From an uncultured Oleispira sp. (GTDB lineage: Bacteria; Pseudomonadota; Gammaproteobacteria; Pseudomonadales; Oceanobacteraceae): a stretch of DNA of 64,000 nucleotides. This document shows positions 28,000 to 36,201 of this stretch, piece after piece. The stretch is taken from positions 1 through 64,000 of the forward strand of contig CAJVZR010000010.1 in NCBI GenBank assembly GCA_913019965.1, read 5' to 3'. The notes under the pieces were generated by a model. The model was not told the DNA's origin. It saw only the letters and a program-made list of their open reading frames with translations, and did not search any database. The position numbers were made by a program, and so were the translations under genes. Numbering within the stretch: the stretch's first letter is position 1; every line of letters begins with the position of its first letter.

Positions 28000-28155
28000 C
28001 TAGCTCATCAATCGGCCTAATTTACGCACCTGACGTAGGCCATAATAAGCCGCTAGCAACCCTAAAGCATATTCGCTGGTCGTGGCGCATAAAGCCGTGA
28101 TCGCCAGCCCTGAAGAGTATTTCACTGTCTGTTGCATGGTTTGAACATTCGTCAT
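28000..28155 (-). CDS. 51-residue membrane ORF divergent from TetR
   Basis: A short frame begins at ATG 28153-28155 after a good ribosome site (GAGGTGAT) and ends with TAG. It encodes 51 residues with one hydrophobic helix (about 16-37) and a basic tail (RQVRKLGRLM). Its promoter region holds two palindromes that also serve the divergent TetR gene, so it is probably under that repressor. I know of no family. Length, ribosome site and shared operators support a real gene. Confidence 0.7.
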   Translation of the reverse strand: MTNVQTMQQTVKYSSGLAITALCATTSEYALGLLAAYYGLRQVRKLGRLMS

Positions 28156-28180
28156 ACATCACCTCAATATCATTTTTAAC

Positions 28181-28195
28181 TTGAACACTGTTCAA
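28181..28195. promoter_or_regulatory. Palindromic TetR operator, site 1
   Basis: TTGAAC-ACT-GTTCAA is a perfect 15-base palindrome. It lies 26 bases from the start of the small membrane ORF. Confidence 0.7.
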
Positions 28196-28204
28196 AATAA
28201 ATCT

Positions 28205-28231
28205 ATTATTCTGAACAGTGTTTAGAATAAT
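28205..28231. promoter_or_regulatory. Palindromic TetR operator, site 2
   Basis: ATTATTCTGAACA-G-TGTTTAGAATAAT is a 27-base palindrome with one mismatched pair. The core CTGAACAGTGTTTAG shares GAACA/TGTT half sites with site 1. It lies 54 bases upstream of the TetR start. Confidence 0.75.
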
Positions 28232-28284
28232 AGAGTGAAACCCGCTCAAGTCAACTAATTTGATAGAACAATCGGTGAAGCACC

Positions 28285-28908
28285 ATGGCTCGACGTAAAG
28301 ATCACAGCCCGGAAGAACTGCAAGAGCTAGTCATCAGCTCGGTCTTGCAGTTCTTACAACAACAGTCCGCACATGCCTTAAGCTTGCGTCAGATTGCCAA
28401 AATGGTGGGCTACTCCCCAGGAACGTTGATTAACCTATTCGGTAGCTATGCTCACCTGCTGCTAGCTGTCAATGCCTGTACCCTAGATCAAATTAGTGAA
28501 CGCTTAGCGCAAAAGCTCACTAGCGCAGCAGATCTTGATACTCAACAGCAACTAAGGTTATTCGCAGAAGAATATTTATTATTTGCCCAGCAACATACTT
28601 ACCAATGGCGCTTGGTGTTTGAACATAGATTGGATGAAGAAGTCCCTGACTGGCAACAAAACCGCATCAATCAACTGTTTGCCCTAATAGAATTGCGCTT
28701 AGCAAAGCTTGCACCGCACGCCAACCCCCTCGAACTGCAACAAGCCTCCCGTACCATCTGGGCATCAGTTCACGGTATCTGTATGCTAGAGGTCGATAAT
28801 AAAATATTCGCCAGCGCAGACATCAGTGGCTTGAGCATGATTCAATCACTCATTAACCATTACCTGGCAGCGTGGAAAGACCAGCCCACTGCCCAACAAA
28901 AACAATAA
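28285..28908 (+). CDS. TetR-family transcriptional regulator
   Basis: The N-terminal helix-turn-helix (about residues 10-55; LSLRQIAKMVGYSPGTLINL) is followed by a helical effector domain with a TetR_C-like WASVHGICML segment, 207 residues. It is 11 bases upstream of the MFS-acyltransferase gene in the same direction. Two palindromes in the divergent spacer are likely autoregulatory sites. Confidence 0.9.
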   Translation: MARRKDHSPEELQELVISSVLQFLQQQSAHALSLRQIAKMVGYSPGTLINLFGSYAHLLLAVNACTLDQISERLAQKLTSAADLDTQQQLRLFAEEYLLFAQQHTYQWRLVFEHRLDEEVPDWQQNRINQLFALIELRLAKLAPHANPLELQQASRTIWASVHGICMLEVDNKIFASADISGLSMIQSLINHYLAAWKDQPTAQQKQ

Positions 28909-28919
28909 GGAAGTTACTC

Positions 28920-30794
28920 ATGAGCCAGCAAGGACAGTTTTCTCTACTGAATAAACGCCGTTTCCTGCCCTATTTTTTAACCCAAGCACTCGGGGCTTTT
29001 AACGATAACCTGTATAAAAATGCGCTGCTGTTATTAATCGCTTTTGGCGGAATTAGCGCTCAAAGTGATTCCGCACTATTGACCAACCTTGCCGCCGGTT
29101 TATTTATTCTGCCTTTCTTTTTATTTTCTCCTATTGCCGGCCAAATCGCCGACAAGCTAGAAAAATCGAAACTCATTCGTTGGGTTAAAGGTCTAGAAGT
29201 TATCATCATGGTCTTAGCGGCCACCGCCATCGTTATGGGAAATGTTGCCATGATGATGGTCTTACTATTTCTCATGGGGCTGCAATCCGCAATTTTTGGC
29301 CCAGTAAAATTCGCACTCTTACCACAACAGCTTAACGATGAAGAATTGGTCGGCGGAAACGCACTGGTAGAAATGGGGACTTTTCTCGCCATATTAATCG
29401 GCACCATTACCGCAGGGCTCTTTTTTGACCTAGAACAAGGACTGTATTGGATCGCTGGCGCGGTAGTCTTCTTTGCCTTATTAGGTTTTGCATCCAGTCA
29501 GTTTATTCCACTAGCAGCAGCCAATGATCCAAATTTAAAAATTAATTGGAATCCCTTCACTGAGCTGGTGAATACCATTAAACAGGCGCGAGAAAATCGT
29601 TCGGTTTATTTATCCATTATGGCCATCAGCTGGTTTTGGTTTATTGGGGCTAGTTATCTAACCCAATTCCCAAACTTTGCTCGTGATTATTTAGGTGGCT
29701 CGACTCAAGTCGTCACCCTATTACTGACGCTATTTTCTTTAGGGGTCGCCATCGGATCGTTATTATGTGAAAAATTATCGGGTCATAAAATTGAACTCGG
29801 CATCGTGCCCATTGGTTCTATTGGCATGAGTGTGTTTGGTATTGATTTATATTTTTCAGTCACAGGCATTCAAGTGGTTGATGGTATGTCTGCCATGACC
29901 TTTATTCAGCAGGCTGAAAACTGGCGTTTAATGTTTGATATCGCCATGGTCAGTGCCTTTGGTGGATTGTATGTGGTGCCTTTGCAAGCCTTGATTCAAC
30001 ACCGCAGTGAGGAGAAAAATCGCGCCCAGATCATCGCCGCCAATAACGTGCTGAATGCCATTTTTATGGTCGCCAGCGCCGCTATCGGAATTTTAGCCTT
30101 AGTCGTTATGGAACTCACCATACCTGAATATTTCTTCGTATTGGCCATTATGAACATCGTGGTGGCTGCCTACGTCTATTCCCGTGTACCAGAATTCGTA
30201 TTGCGTTTCTTCATTTGGATATTAGGCCATACGCTTTATCGCGTACAAGATAAAGGCTTGGAAAACATTCCTGAAACAGGCCCTGCGGTCTTAGTCTGCA
30301 ATCACGTCAGTTATGTTGATGCACTGCTAATTGGTGGTACGTATCACCGACCCATACGCTTTGTAATGGATCGTAGTATTGCAGAAATGAAAGGCTTAAA
30401 AACCTTCTTCAAAATCGCTAAAACCATTCCAATCTGTTCTCCTAAAGCTGATGCTGAAGTCTATGAAAATGCATTTAAGCGCATTAAAGAAGAGCTGGAT
30501 AAAGGTGAATTAATTTGTATTTTTCCTGAAGGAAAGCTTACTACGAATGGCGAAGTCGATACTTTCAAAGCCGGCATTGAACGTATTCTGAAAGAATCTC
30601 CTGTACATGTCGTCCCTATGGCGCTTGATGGTTTATGGGGCAGCTTCTTTAGCCATAAGGGTGGCCATGCATTAACCACCCGACCTAAACGGTTTTGGTC
30701 AAAAGTTACCTTAAGCGCAGGAAGTATGATCGATGCTGAAAATGCCAGCGCAGCTGGCCTTGAGACTGAGGTAAACAAACTGTTGAGCCAATAG
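28920..30794 (+). CDS. Lysophospholipid transporter (MFS) fused to acyltransferase
   Basis: The first 430 residues are an MFS transporter of the LplT type (LGAFNDNLYKNALLLLI near the start). The last 180 are a PlsC acyltransferase with NHVSYVD (HX4D at 462-467) and FPEGKLTTNG (535-544). The pair should import lysophospholipid and re-acylate it for membrane repair. In many proteobacteria a third AMP-binding acyl-ACP synthetase domain is attached; here the protein stops after PlsC. The ATG at 28920 follows AAGGAAG; an upstream in-frame start inside the TetR gene is rejected. Confidence 0.88.
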   Translation: MSQQGQFSLLNKRRFLPYFLTQALGAFNDNLYKNALLLLIAFGGISAQSDSALLTNLAAGLFILPFFLFSPIAGQIADKLEKSKLIRWVKGLEVIIMVLAATAIVMGNVAMMMVLLFLMGLQSAIFGPVKFALLPQQLNDEELVGGNALVEMGTFLAILIGTITAGLFFDLEQGLYWIAGAVVFFALLGFASSQFIPLAAANDPNLKINWNPFTELVNTIKQARENRSVYLSIMAISWFWFIGASYLTQFPNFARDYLGGSTQVVTLLLTLFSLGVAIGSLLCEKLSGHKIELGIVPIGSIGMSVFGIDLYFSVTGIQVVDGMSAMTFIQQAENWRLMFDIAMVSAFGGLYVVPLQALIQHRSEEKNRAQIIAANNVLNAIFMVASAAIGILALVVMELTIPEYFFVLAIMNIVVAAYVYSRVPEFVLRFFIWILGHTLYRVQDKGLENIPETGPAVLVCNHVSYVDALLIGGTYHRPIRFVMDRSIAEMKGLKTFFKIAKTIPICSPKADAEVYENAFKRIKEELDKGELICIFPEGKLTTNGEVDTFKAGIERILKESPVHVVPMALDGLWGSFFSHKGGHALTTRPKRFWSKVTLSAGSMIDAENASAAGLETEVNKLLSQ

Positions 30795-30823
30795 AAATCG
30801 ATTCTCTTGTATAATTATTTCGT

Positions 30824-30856
30824 GCCCTAGTTAACTCAATATTTAATAACTAGGGC
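30824..30856. terminator. 10-base-pair inverted repeat after the acyltransferase gene
   Basis: GCCCTAGTTA (30824-30833) pairs with TAACTAGGGC (30847-30856). It lies 30 bases past the stop codon, in the place of a terminator, but no T run follows, so it may instead stabilise the mRNA end. Confidence 0.45.
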
Positions 30857-30920
30857 TCGGTTATAAATTATTACCCGTCAATCCATTCAGCCAGAAAATT
30901 CAGTCGGTGAAGATACGTTA

Positions 30921-31796
30921 ATGAAGTCTAATTCCCTGCTATCCATCATTTTACTTATTCTATTAACGGCCATAGCACCCGCATTATGGGGGACTACTTA
31001 CATAGTGACGACAGAACTGTTACCCGCAGATCGCCCCTTTATTGCTGCTTTTATTCGCCTGCTACCCGCGGGGATTATTCTAGTTTTAATCAGCCAACAT
31101 CTGCCAAAACGCCATGAATGGTTGCATATTATTATTCTAGCGATATTAAATTTCGCAATTTTTCATGTCCTTTTATTCGTTGCCGCTTATCGTTTGCCAG
31201 GGGGGCTGGCCGCCGTCGTGGGGGCGATTCAACCACTGATGATGATGTTTTTAATCTGGCTTGTTGATGGCCGCAAACCAGCTCACCTCGCCTTAGTCGC
31301 TAGTATCATCGGTGTTATTGGCATGGCAGTACTCTTATTATCCCCAAACTCCAGTTGGAATCTTATTGGTATTCTTGCAGCAACAACGGGAGCAATGCTT
31401 ATGACCTGCGGAATCTTTCTCGCCCGTCGCTGGCGTACCGAGATGCCGCTATTAGCCTTTACAGGTTGGCAATTGTTAATCGCAGGAATAATGCTTGCTC
31501 CGCTAGCTTGGTTAATCGATCCTCCTTTAGTAACTCTGACAACGAAGAATCTAGTGGGTTATGGCTACTTGTCGTTATTGGGTACGACACTCGCTTATGT
31601 TTTGTGGTTTAACGGTATTGCAAAACTTTCACCTGTGGCCGTATCATCCCTCGGACTATTAAGCCCGATCAGTGCGGTAATTATTGGCTGGGTAATGCTC
31701 GGAGAGACAATTACAGGAATTGCTTTATTGGGTTTGATTGCCGTATTGGGTAGTGTTCTTACAGTACAGTGGGCTCTGGTACCTAAAAAGATCTAA
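30921..31796 (+). CDS. EamA/DMT-family transporter
   Basis: The 291-residue protein has ten predicted helices in two EamA repeats. WGTTYIVTTELLPADRPFIA near the start is characteristic of the family, and a second repeat starts near residue 150. Substrate unknown; relatives export amino acids or metabolites. Its last four bases overlap the convergent serine hydrolase gene. Confidence 0.9.
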   Translation: MKSNSLLSIILLILLTAIAPALWGTTYIVTTELLPADRPFIAAFIRLLPAGIILVLISQHLPKRHEWLHIIILAILNFAIFHVLLFVAAYRLPGGLAAVVGAIQPLMMMFLIWLVDGRKPAHLALVASIIGVIGMAVLLLSPNSSWNLIGILAATTGAMLMTCGIFLARRWRTEMPLLAFTGWQLLIAGIMLAPLAWLIDPPLVTLTTKNLVGYGYLSLLGTTLAYVLWFNGIAKLSPVAVSSLGLLSPISAVIIGWVMLGETITGIALLGLIAVLGSVLTVQWALVPKKI

Positions 31797-33226
31797 TTAG
31801 GGAGCTGCTTCAAAACTTTAATCATATCCAACATAAAATATCGTGCATATGCTGAAGGCTCTACTTTAGGCCCGTAAGCCCCAAGGCGAGTCATTACGAG
31901 TTTTTTAGAAGGCACAATACCGACAAACTGCCCTGCATGGCCGCGTAAAAATAATGCATCCCGCGGAATCTCAGGGAATTCGGCTTCCATATCATTCAAC
32001 CATATTTGTCCGCCATAATAGTCAGAAGCCGGTGAAGGCGTCGACATGAAATCGATCCATTTTTCCGAAACGATTCTTCGTTCTTCACCGTGTTCACTGA
32101 GTTTCCATAAGCCTTTATTCGCTATCAGCTGCCCTATTTTAAGCCAATCTCTAGGTGTTAAAAAGACTCTCGCACCACCGAGAAAAGTACCACTTTCATC
32201 ATGTTCAATAACTCCGTTATAGATACCTAACTTATAAAACAACTGGGTTTGATAAAAGTCATATACCCCTTGTAAAGTCGGTGATATTTTTTCACTGATA
32301 ACTTGAGCTAAAAGTTGCGTATCTCCAGTTGAGTATTGATAAGTACGGCCTGCAGGGGATATTTGCTTACGTTGAGCAACATATTCAGCACTGTTCCCTT
32401 CGGTATATAGCATGTTAGAAACGTCAGAGGTACCTTTATAACCTTCTTGCCAATTAAGCCCTGAACTCATATTCATCACTTGCGCGATTGAGGCGGTTTT
32501 TCCTTGCTGACTTAAAGCCGGTATGGGCTCATCGAGTTTAAGCCTTCCTTGATCATATAAAATTCCAGCAATCAAACTGGTGATGGTTTTCGCCATTGAC
32601 CAGCTCAACATCCGCATATCCCCATGATGATTTTCTTCATAACGCTCCGCAATAATTTGCCCATCATAAGAAATTAAACTGGCAAAAGTATTAACTTGGT
32701 GAAATCCATCTTGGTCAAGGTTTTCTAAAAACATACTGTCGATGATAGCTTCAAGATTTCCTACCACGGTATCGGTAAGCCATTCATTTTTATCGGTTCT
32801 TTCTAGGTCTGTCGCAAGAGGCGCTATTTCATTTATTTGTCGGTTATCAAATGGGATGAAAGCTTGGGAGCGAATCTGCTCAGTCGTTTGCGTTATTGCT
32901 AACGTACAACCTAGGCCGGGCCGATATACTGCGGTACGGGTATTGAGCCCTGGGAAGAAAGGGGCGGAAACCGCCACTGTTTGTTCATTGCTGTTTATAT
33001 CGAGGTGCCATACATAAGAAAGCGGGAAAACTTTTGCAGAGATTACTTTATCAATAATCAGCTGTTCATCTTCGCCACTAACAAAAATTCGAGAACACAG
33101 ATCTAAGGCACTAAATCCAGCGCCAATAGGAAGGTCAGATATTTTTTCTATCGTAGTACAAGCAGATAAAAATAGAGTAGCGATCAATAGTAAGACGCAT
33201 TGAATACGGGCCTGAATATGAGCCAT
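31793..33226 (-). CDS. Serine hydrolase lipoprotein (beta-lactamase/class C fold)
   Basis: A lipobox (LSAC, Cys23) shows envelope anchoring. The class C hydrolase motif S-x-x-K is SMAK at residues 210-213 and the YxS element is in YQYSTGDTQLL. GHAGQFVG sits where the KTG-type motif is expected. It may be an esterase, a peptidase or a penicillin-binding-like enzyme rather than a resistance beta-lactamase. The first ~140 residues are an unassigned N-terminal region. Confidence 0.87.
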   Translation of the reverse strand: MAHIQARIQCVLLLIATLFLSACTTIEKISDLPIGAGFSALDLCSRIFVSGEDEQLIIDKVISAKVFPLSYVWHLDINSNEQTVAVSAPFFPGLNTRTAVYRPGLGCTLAITQTTEQIRSQAFIPFDNRQINEIAPLATDLERTDKNEWLTDTVVGNLEAIIDSMFLENLDQDGFHQVNTFASLISYDGQIIAERYEENHHGDMRMLSWSMAKTITSLIAGILYDQGRLKLDEPIPALSQQGKTASIAQVMNMSSGLNWQEGYKGTSDVSNMLYTEGNSAEYVAQRKQISPAGRTYQYSTGDTQLLAQVISEKISPTLQGVYDFYQTQLFYKLGIYNGVIEHDESGTFLGGARVFLTPRDWLKIGQLIANKGLWKLSEHGEERRIVSEKWIDFMSTPSPASDYYGGQIWLNDMEAEFPEIPRDALFLRGHAGQFVGIVPSKKLVMTRLGAYGPKVEPSAYARYFMLDMIKVLKQLPN

Positions 33227-33303
33227 GAAGATCTCAATAAGTTTTTTATTATTGTTATCAATCTAACATGGTTTAATAACTAGCTCTATAGTTGGCTATA
33301 GAG

Positions 33304-33768
33304 CTATTCTCCACGATAGTCAGAGTGGCAACTGCGACAACCTTTATTGGCAAAAACAACCATCTGCTTTTTGATTTTTCTGTAATTTCCCTGCTTAGCA
33401 ATATCAACAAATAGTGACGCTTCTACCTGCATTGCTTGCGCTTTTTTCTTAAAGTCTTGGCTAAGGTTACCTTGCTCATCCCATATATCGCCCATCGCAC
33501 GAGATTTCCCCCCCATACTCCCAGTAGGAAATACGACTAACATATCCTCCGCCATTGCCGCTAAAGCTTCTCCATGACTGACGATATGGTCAAGGGATAA
33601 CTTATGTTTTATCAGTAACTTGATCGCTTTCGCATGTTTCCCCTTAGTCTCCATAAATAGCTGACGATACTTCATCATCGCGCTGCGGTCTTTATCTGCC
33701 GTCTTTGAATCTGCCATTCCTTGTAGCGGAAGGATCAAAATTAGACATGCCATCATTAACTTAATCAT
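33304..33768 (-). CDS. Cytochrome c'-like protein (class II c)
   Basis: A signal peptide (about residues 1-19) precedes a helical domain with one haem site, CRSCH at residues 144-148 near the C-terminus. This is the position expected of class II cytochromes c. These proteins bind NO and CO or pass electrons in the periplasm. Its start overlaps the stop of the upstream gene by one base (TGATG), so the two are coupled. It is divergent from the pentahaem operon. Confidence 0.88.
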   Translation of the reverse strand: MIKLMMACLILILPLQGMADSKTADKDRSAMMKYRQLFMETKGKHAKAIKLLIKHKLSLDHIVSHGEALAAMAEDMLVVFPTGSMGGKSRAMGDIWDEQGNLSQDFKKKAQAMQVEASLFVDIAKQGNYRKIKKQMVVFANKGCRSCHSDYRGE

Positions 33769-34127
33769 TATCGATCTCCACCGCGGCGGCGATTATGCAG
33801 GCACTTTAAAACATAATTGATAAGACCACTGAATTGCTTATCTTCAAAGGATTTAGCATTTGTTAGCCAGACACTGTTTAATCGAATCGAGGTTACCGTA
33901 AATTGAGGGACATTATCCTCAGGGCACTCAACAAAGGCTTCCGCTAATGCCTCTTCATTCTTTCCTGATTCGATGGCTTTACTGATTGCTTGCGAAGTTT
34001 TAAATACTTGCAATTCGCTAGGCATCATTTGGGTTGAGATACTCAGTTCAACTTCAAGCGCCCCAACCAAACTAGGAAAAGTGATCAAGAAAACGAATCC
34101 TAGCCAATACTTCTTAGCGTTTTTCAT
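33768..34127 (-). CDS. Secreted protein of unknown function, coupled to cytochrome c'
   Basis: The ATG at 34127 (GGAGC upstream) gives 119 residues with a signal peptide (about 1-22, ending VGALE). The mature part has two cysteines and a basic CLHNRRRGGD end, with no CxxCH. No family recognised. The partner cytochrome c' starts at its stop codon, so it may be a cytochrome partner or accessory protein. Confidence 0.7.
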   Translation of the reverse strand: MKNAKKYWLGFVFLITFPSLVGALEVELSISTQMMPSELQVFKTSQAISKAIESGKNEEALAEAFVECPEDNVPQFTVTSIRLNSVWLTNAKSFEDKQFSGLINYVLKCLHNRRRGGDR

Positions 34128-34294
34128 ACAATTTAGCTCCAATGAATAGTCAGCTATGACAAACACCCACCCATTATTATATTAGTCAGTCTTCGTCAGA
34201 GCGTCTTAGCTTTACCTTAGGTTATTAGCTTTTAATATATTAATCTGAATCAATATGAAATTATAACGAGTTATATAACGTCTATAATTCACCT

Positions 34295-34849
34295 ATGTCG
34301 TTACTTAATTACTTCGTTCTTACCTTCGCATTATTTCTAACTGCCTGCAGTGATACTAAATTGCATGAGCCACCACATGAGCATTTTTTTCAGGTCGGGT
34401 TATTTGGGCATGGCAGAGGAGCTATCGGCGACTTGCAGCTCAATTCTTTTTATTTTGAACGTCAGTGCGATAGCTGCCACGCGAATTCAACCGATAAACA
34501 TGGAAATATTGGACGCTGTAACCAGTGTCACCAGCCCCATATTTCTGGCTGGAATGACTCGATACTTGTCCGAGACCATAGCGCGCTTAAACTAACCAGC
34601 CAACCTCATCACGAGGAACTAAAGTGTACGGCTTGCCACCAATCACTCCTGCAGCGCAGTGATTTTAATAATACCCGCTGTCAGCACTGCCATAATCATC
34701 AAGCTAGGGATATCGAATATAGCCACGACCTGATGGATAATTACGATTATGAGGTATTTTCTCAAGCAGGCGCTTGTATCGCTTGTCATAGCCGGACCGG
34801 TAAACAGTACAGCCAGTATTTCGATATCAAGACGGGAGACAGCTTATGA
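34295..34849 (+). CDS. Pentahaem c-type cytochrome lipoprotein
   Basis: A lipobox (LTAC, Cys18) precedes five CxxCH sites at residues 58-62, 75-79, 111-115, 129-133 and 161-165. The total is only 184 residues, so the haems are tightly spaced. It should be an electron carrier anchored at the outer leaflet of the inner membrane or at the outer membrane. Its stop overlaps the next start (ATGA, 34846-34849), so it is coupled to the cytochrome b-PilZ protein. A TATAAT at 34283-34288 lies very close to the ATG, so the message may be leaderless. Confidence 0.9.
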   Translation: MSLLNYFVLTFALFLTACSDTKLHEPPHEHFFQVGLFGHGRGAIGDLQLNSFYFERQCDSCHANSTDKHGNIGRCNQCHQPHISGWNDSILVRDHSALKLTSQPHHEELKCTACHQSLLQRSDFNNTRCQHCHNHQARDIEYSHDLMDNYDYEVFSQAGACIACHSRTGKQYSQYFDIKTGDSL

Positions 34850-36117
34850 CTGACTCTCATCAACCCTCAGCAGATCACCCCCTCCACCAGCACGTGGGTT
34901 TTGAAGTACTGCCTGAACAAGACCGAATTAGAATCTCTCGCTTTAGTCGGCGCATACGCCTCTTACATTGGTTTAATGCGATCGCCATTATCAGTTTATA
35001 CGCGCTAGCAATTCAGTCCTTACTCTCTTCAATAAAAAGCCCAAGCTTCATCATTCCTGATTTAAGAGGTTGGCACATATTGATAGGTATTGTTTGGATT
35101 ATCGGAGTCCCTATTTTATGGGCAATTAGTCAATTTCAATTGCATAAAAAAAGGTCTGCCATTATCAGCGACCAACTCATTATTAAGCAAAGGCTGTTTT
35201 TATATACCTCGATCATTTTAATGTTCTTAATGGCAATTAGCGGTAGCCTACTCACGTTCTTAAGGCCTTATAACATTCCTGAACTGCGCAGTATTATATT
35301 ATTGCTGCACGGTTTCATTGCTTTCAGTTATTTACCGGTATTAGCCACTCATATTTACTTAGCCATTCTACAGCGAGAAAGTAGACAGTCTTTACGTACA
35401 ATGTTTACTGATGTCTATATCAAATATTTAATCCATAACCACATTCCTAACCTTCAATGCGGATTGAGTAACCAAGAAAAAATATTATTTATTAAAGGAC
35501 AAGTTTCTGACATTAACCTCAGAGGAGTTCATATTATCATTGAGCAAGGTAGCTGGCAGAAAAACATAACCTTAGACCAGTTGGTTAATATTGAATTTCA
35601 GCACCCAGAATTAACAGATTCCTTATCCCTGCCTATTGTTATTCAATCGCACTATATTAAAGATGCCAGCTTACATGTGCAATTCAACTTTAATTCATCG
35701 CTGCAAGACAATGCTTATCAGCTATTAGGCCGTGGATTATTCTTTCGTGCCCTTTTCTTAGCGCGTAGACATCACCCAAGAATCAGCTGCCACTACCCCG
35801 TCACCATTCAGCACAAGGCTAATAAGACAGTGGCTCATATCATTGATATCGGTACCGGGGGTATGGGTATTATTGCCCCAATTAAGATGTCTAAAGGAGA
35901 AAAAGTCACGATTGCATTACAAATTAAATGTCCACTGATTGATTGGCAGGTTGAAGCGGCCGTAGTTGTCATGTCTCATATCAAAAATAATGATTACAGT
36001 TATGGTTTATGCTTTAAAAATCTTAAAAGAAAACAATTTCAGCAATTATCTAAGATACTCACCCATACTCAAAGCCAACAACAAAACAAAAACATTCACT
36101 ACTGGCCGCAAAAATAG
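34846..36117 (+). CDS. Dihaem cytochrome b fused to a PilZ domain
   Basis: Residues 35-175 hold about four transmembrane helices with histidines at 41, 77, 155 and 169, placed like the haem ligands of cytochrome b561/formate dehydrogenase gamma-type subunits. The C-terminal part (about 300-405) is a PilZ domain. It has R308-x-x-x-R312 and D334-I-G-T-G-G-M-G341, the RxxxR and DxSxxG motifs with Ser replaced by Gly. Residues 205-295 contain a second, PilZ-like stretch (SDINLRGVHI) without an RxxxR. It probably reduces or is reduced by the coupled pentahaem lipoprotein, and c-di-GMP binding could gate this. I know of no described protein with this fusion. Confidence 0.88.
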   Translation: MTDSHQPSADHPLHQHVGFEVLPEQDRIRISRFSRRIRLLHWFNAIAIISLYALAIQSLLSSIKSPSFIIPDLRGWHILIGIVWIIGVPILWAISQFQLHKKRSAIISDQLIIKQRLFLYTSIILMFLMAISGSLLTFLRPYNIPELRSIILLLHGFIAFSYLPVLATHIYLAILQRESRQSLRTMFTDVYIKYLIHNHIPNLQCGLSNQEKILFIKGQVSDINLRGVHIIIEQGSWQKNITLDQLVNIEFQHPELTDSLSLPIVIQSHYIKDASLHVQFNFNSSLQDNAYQLLGRGLFFRALFLARRHHPRISCHYPVTIQHKANKTVAHIIDIGTGGMGIIAPIKMSKGEKVTIALQIKCPLIDWQVEAAVVVMSHIKNNDYSYGLCFKNLKRKQFQQLSKILTHTQSQQQNKNIHYWPQK

Positions 36118-36201
36118 ATTTTAACTACTTTTTCTCTTTTTTACTTCTACACTATAAAAAGCATTGAACACTTGTTTCTCTTTCCGTTTACGGAGACCCT
36201 A

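Noticed and set aside
28022-28249. 75-residue minus-strand frame over the TetR spacer
   Set aside because: It covers the two operators and overlaps the better supported 51-residue frame with its own ribosome site.
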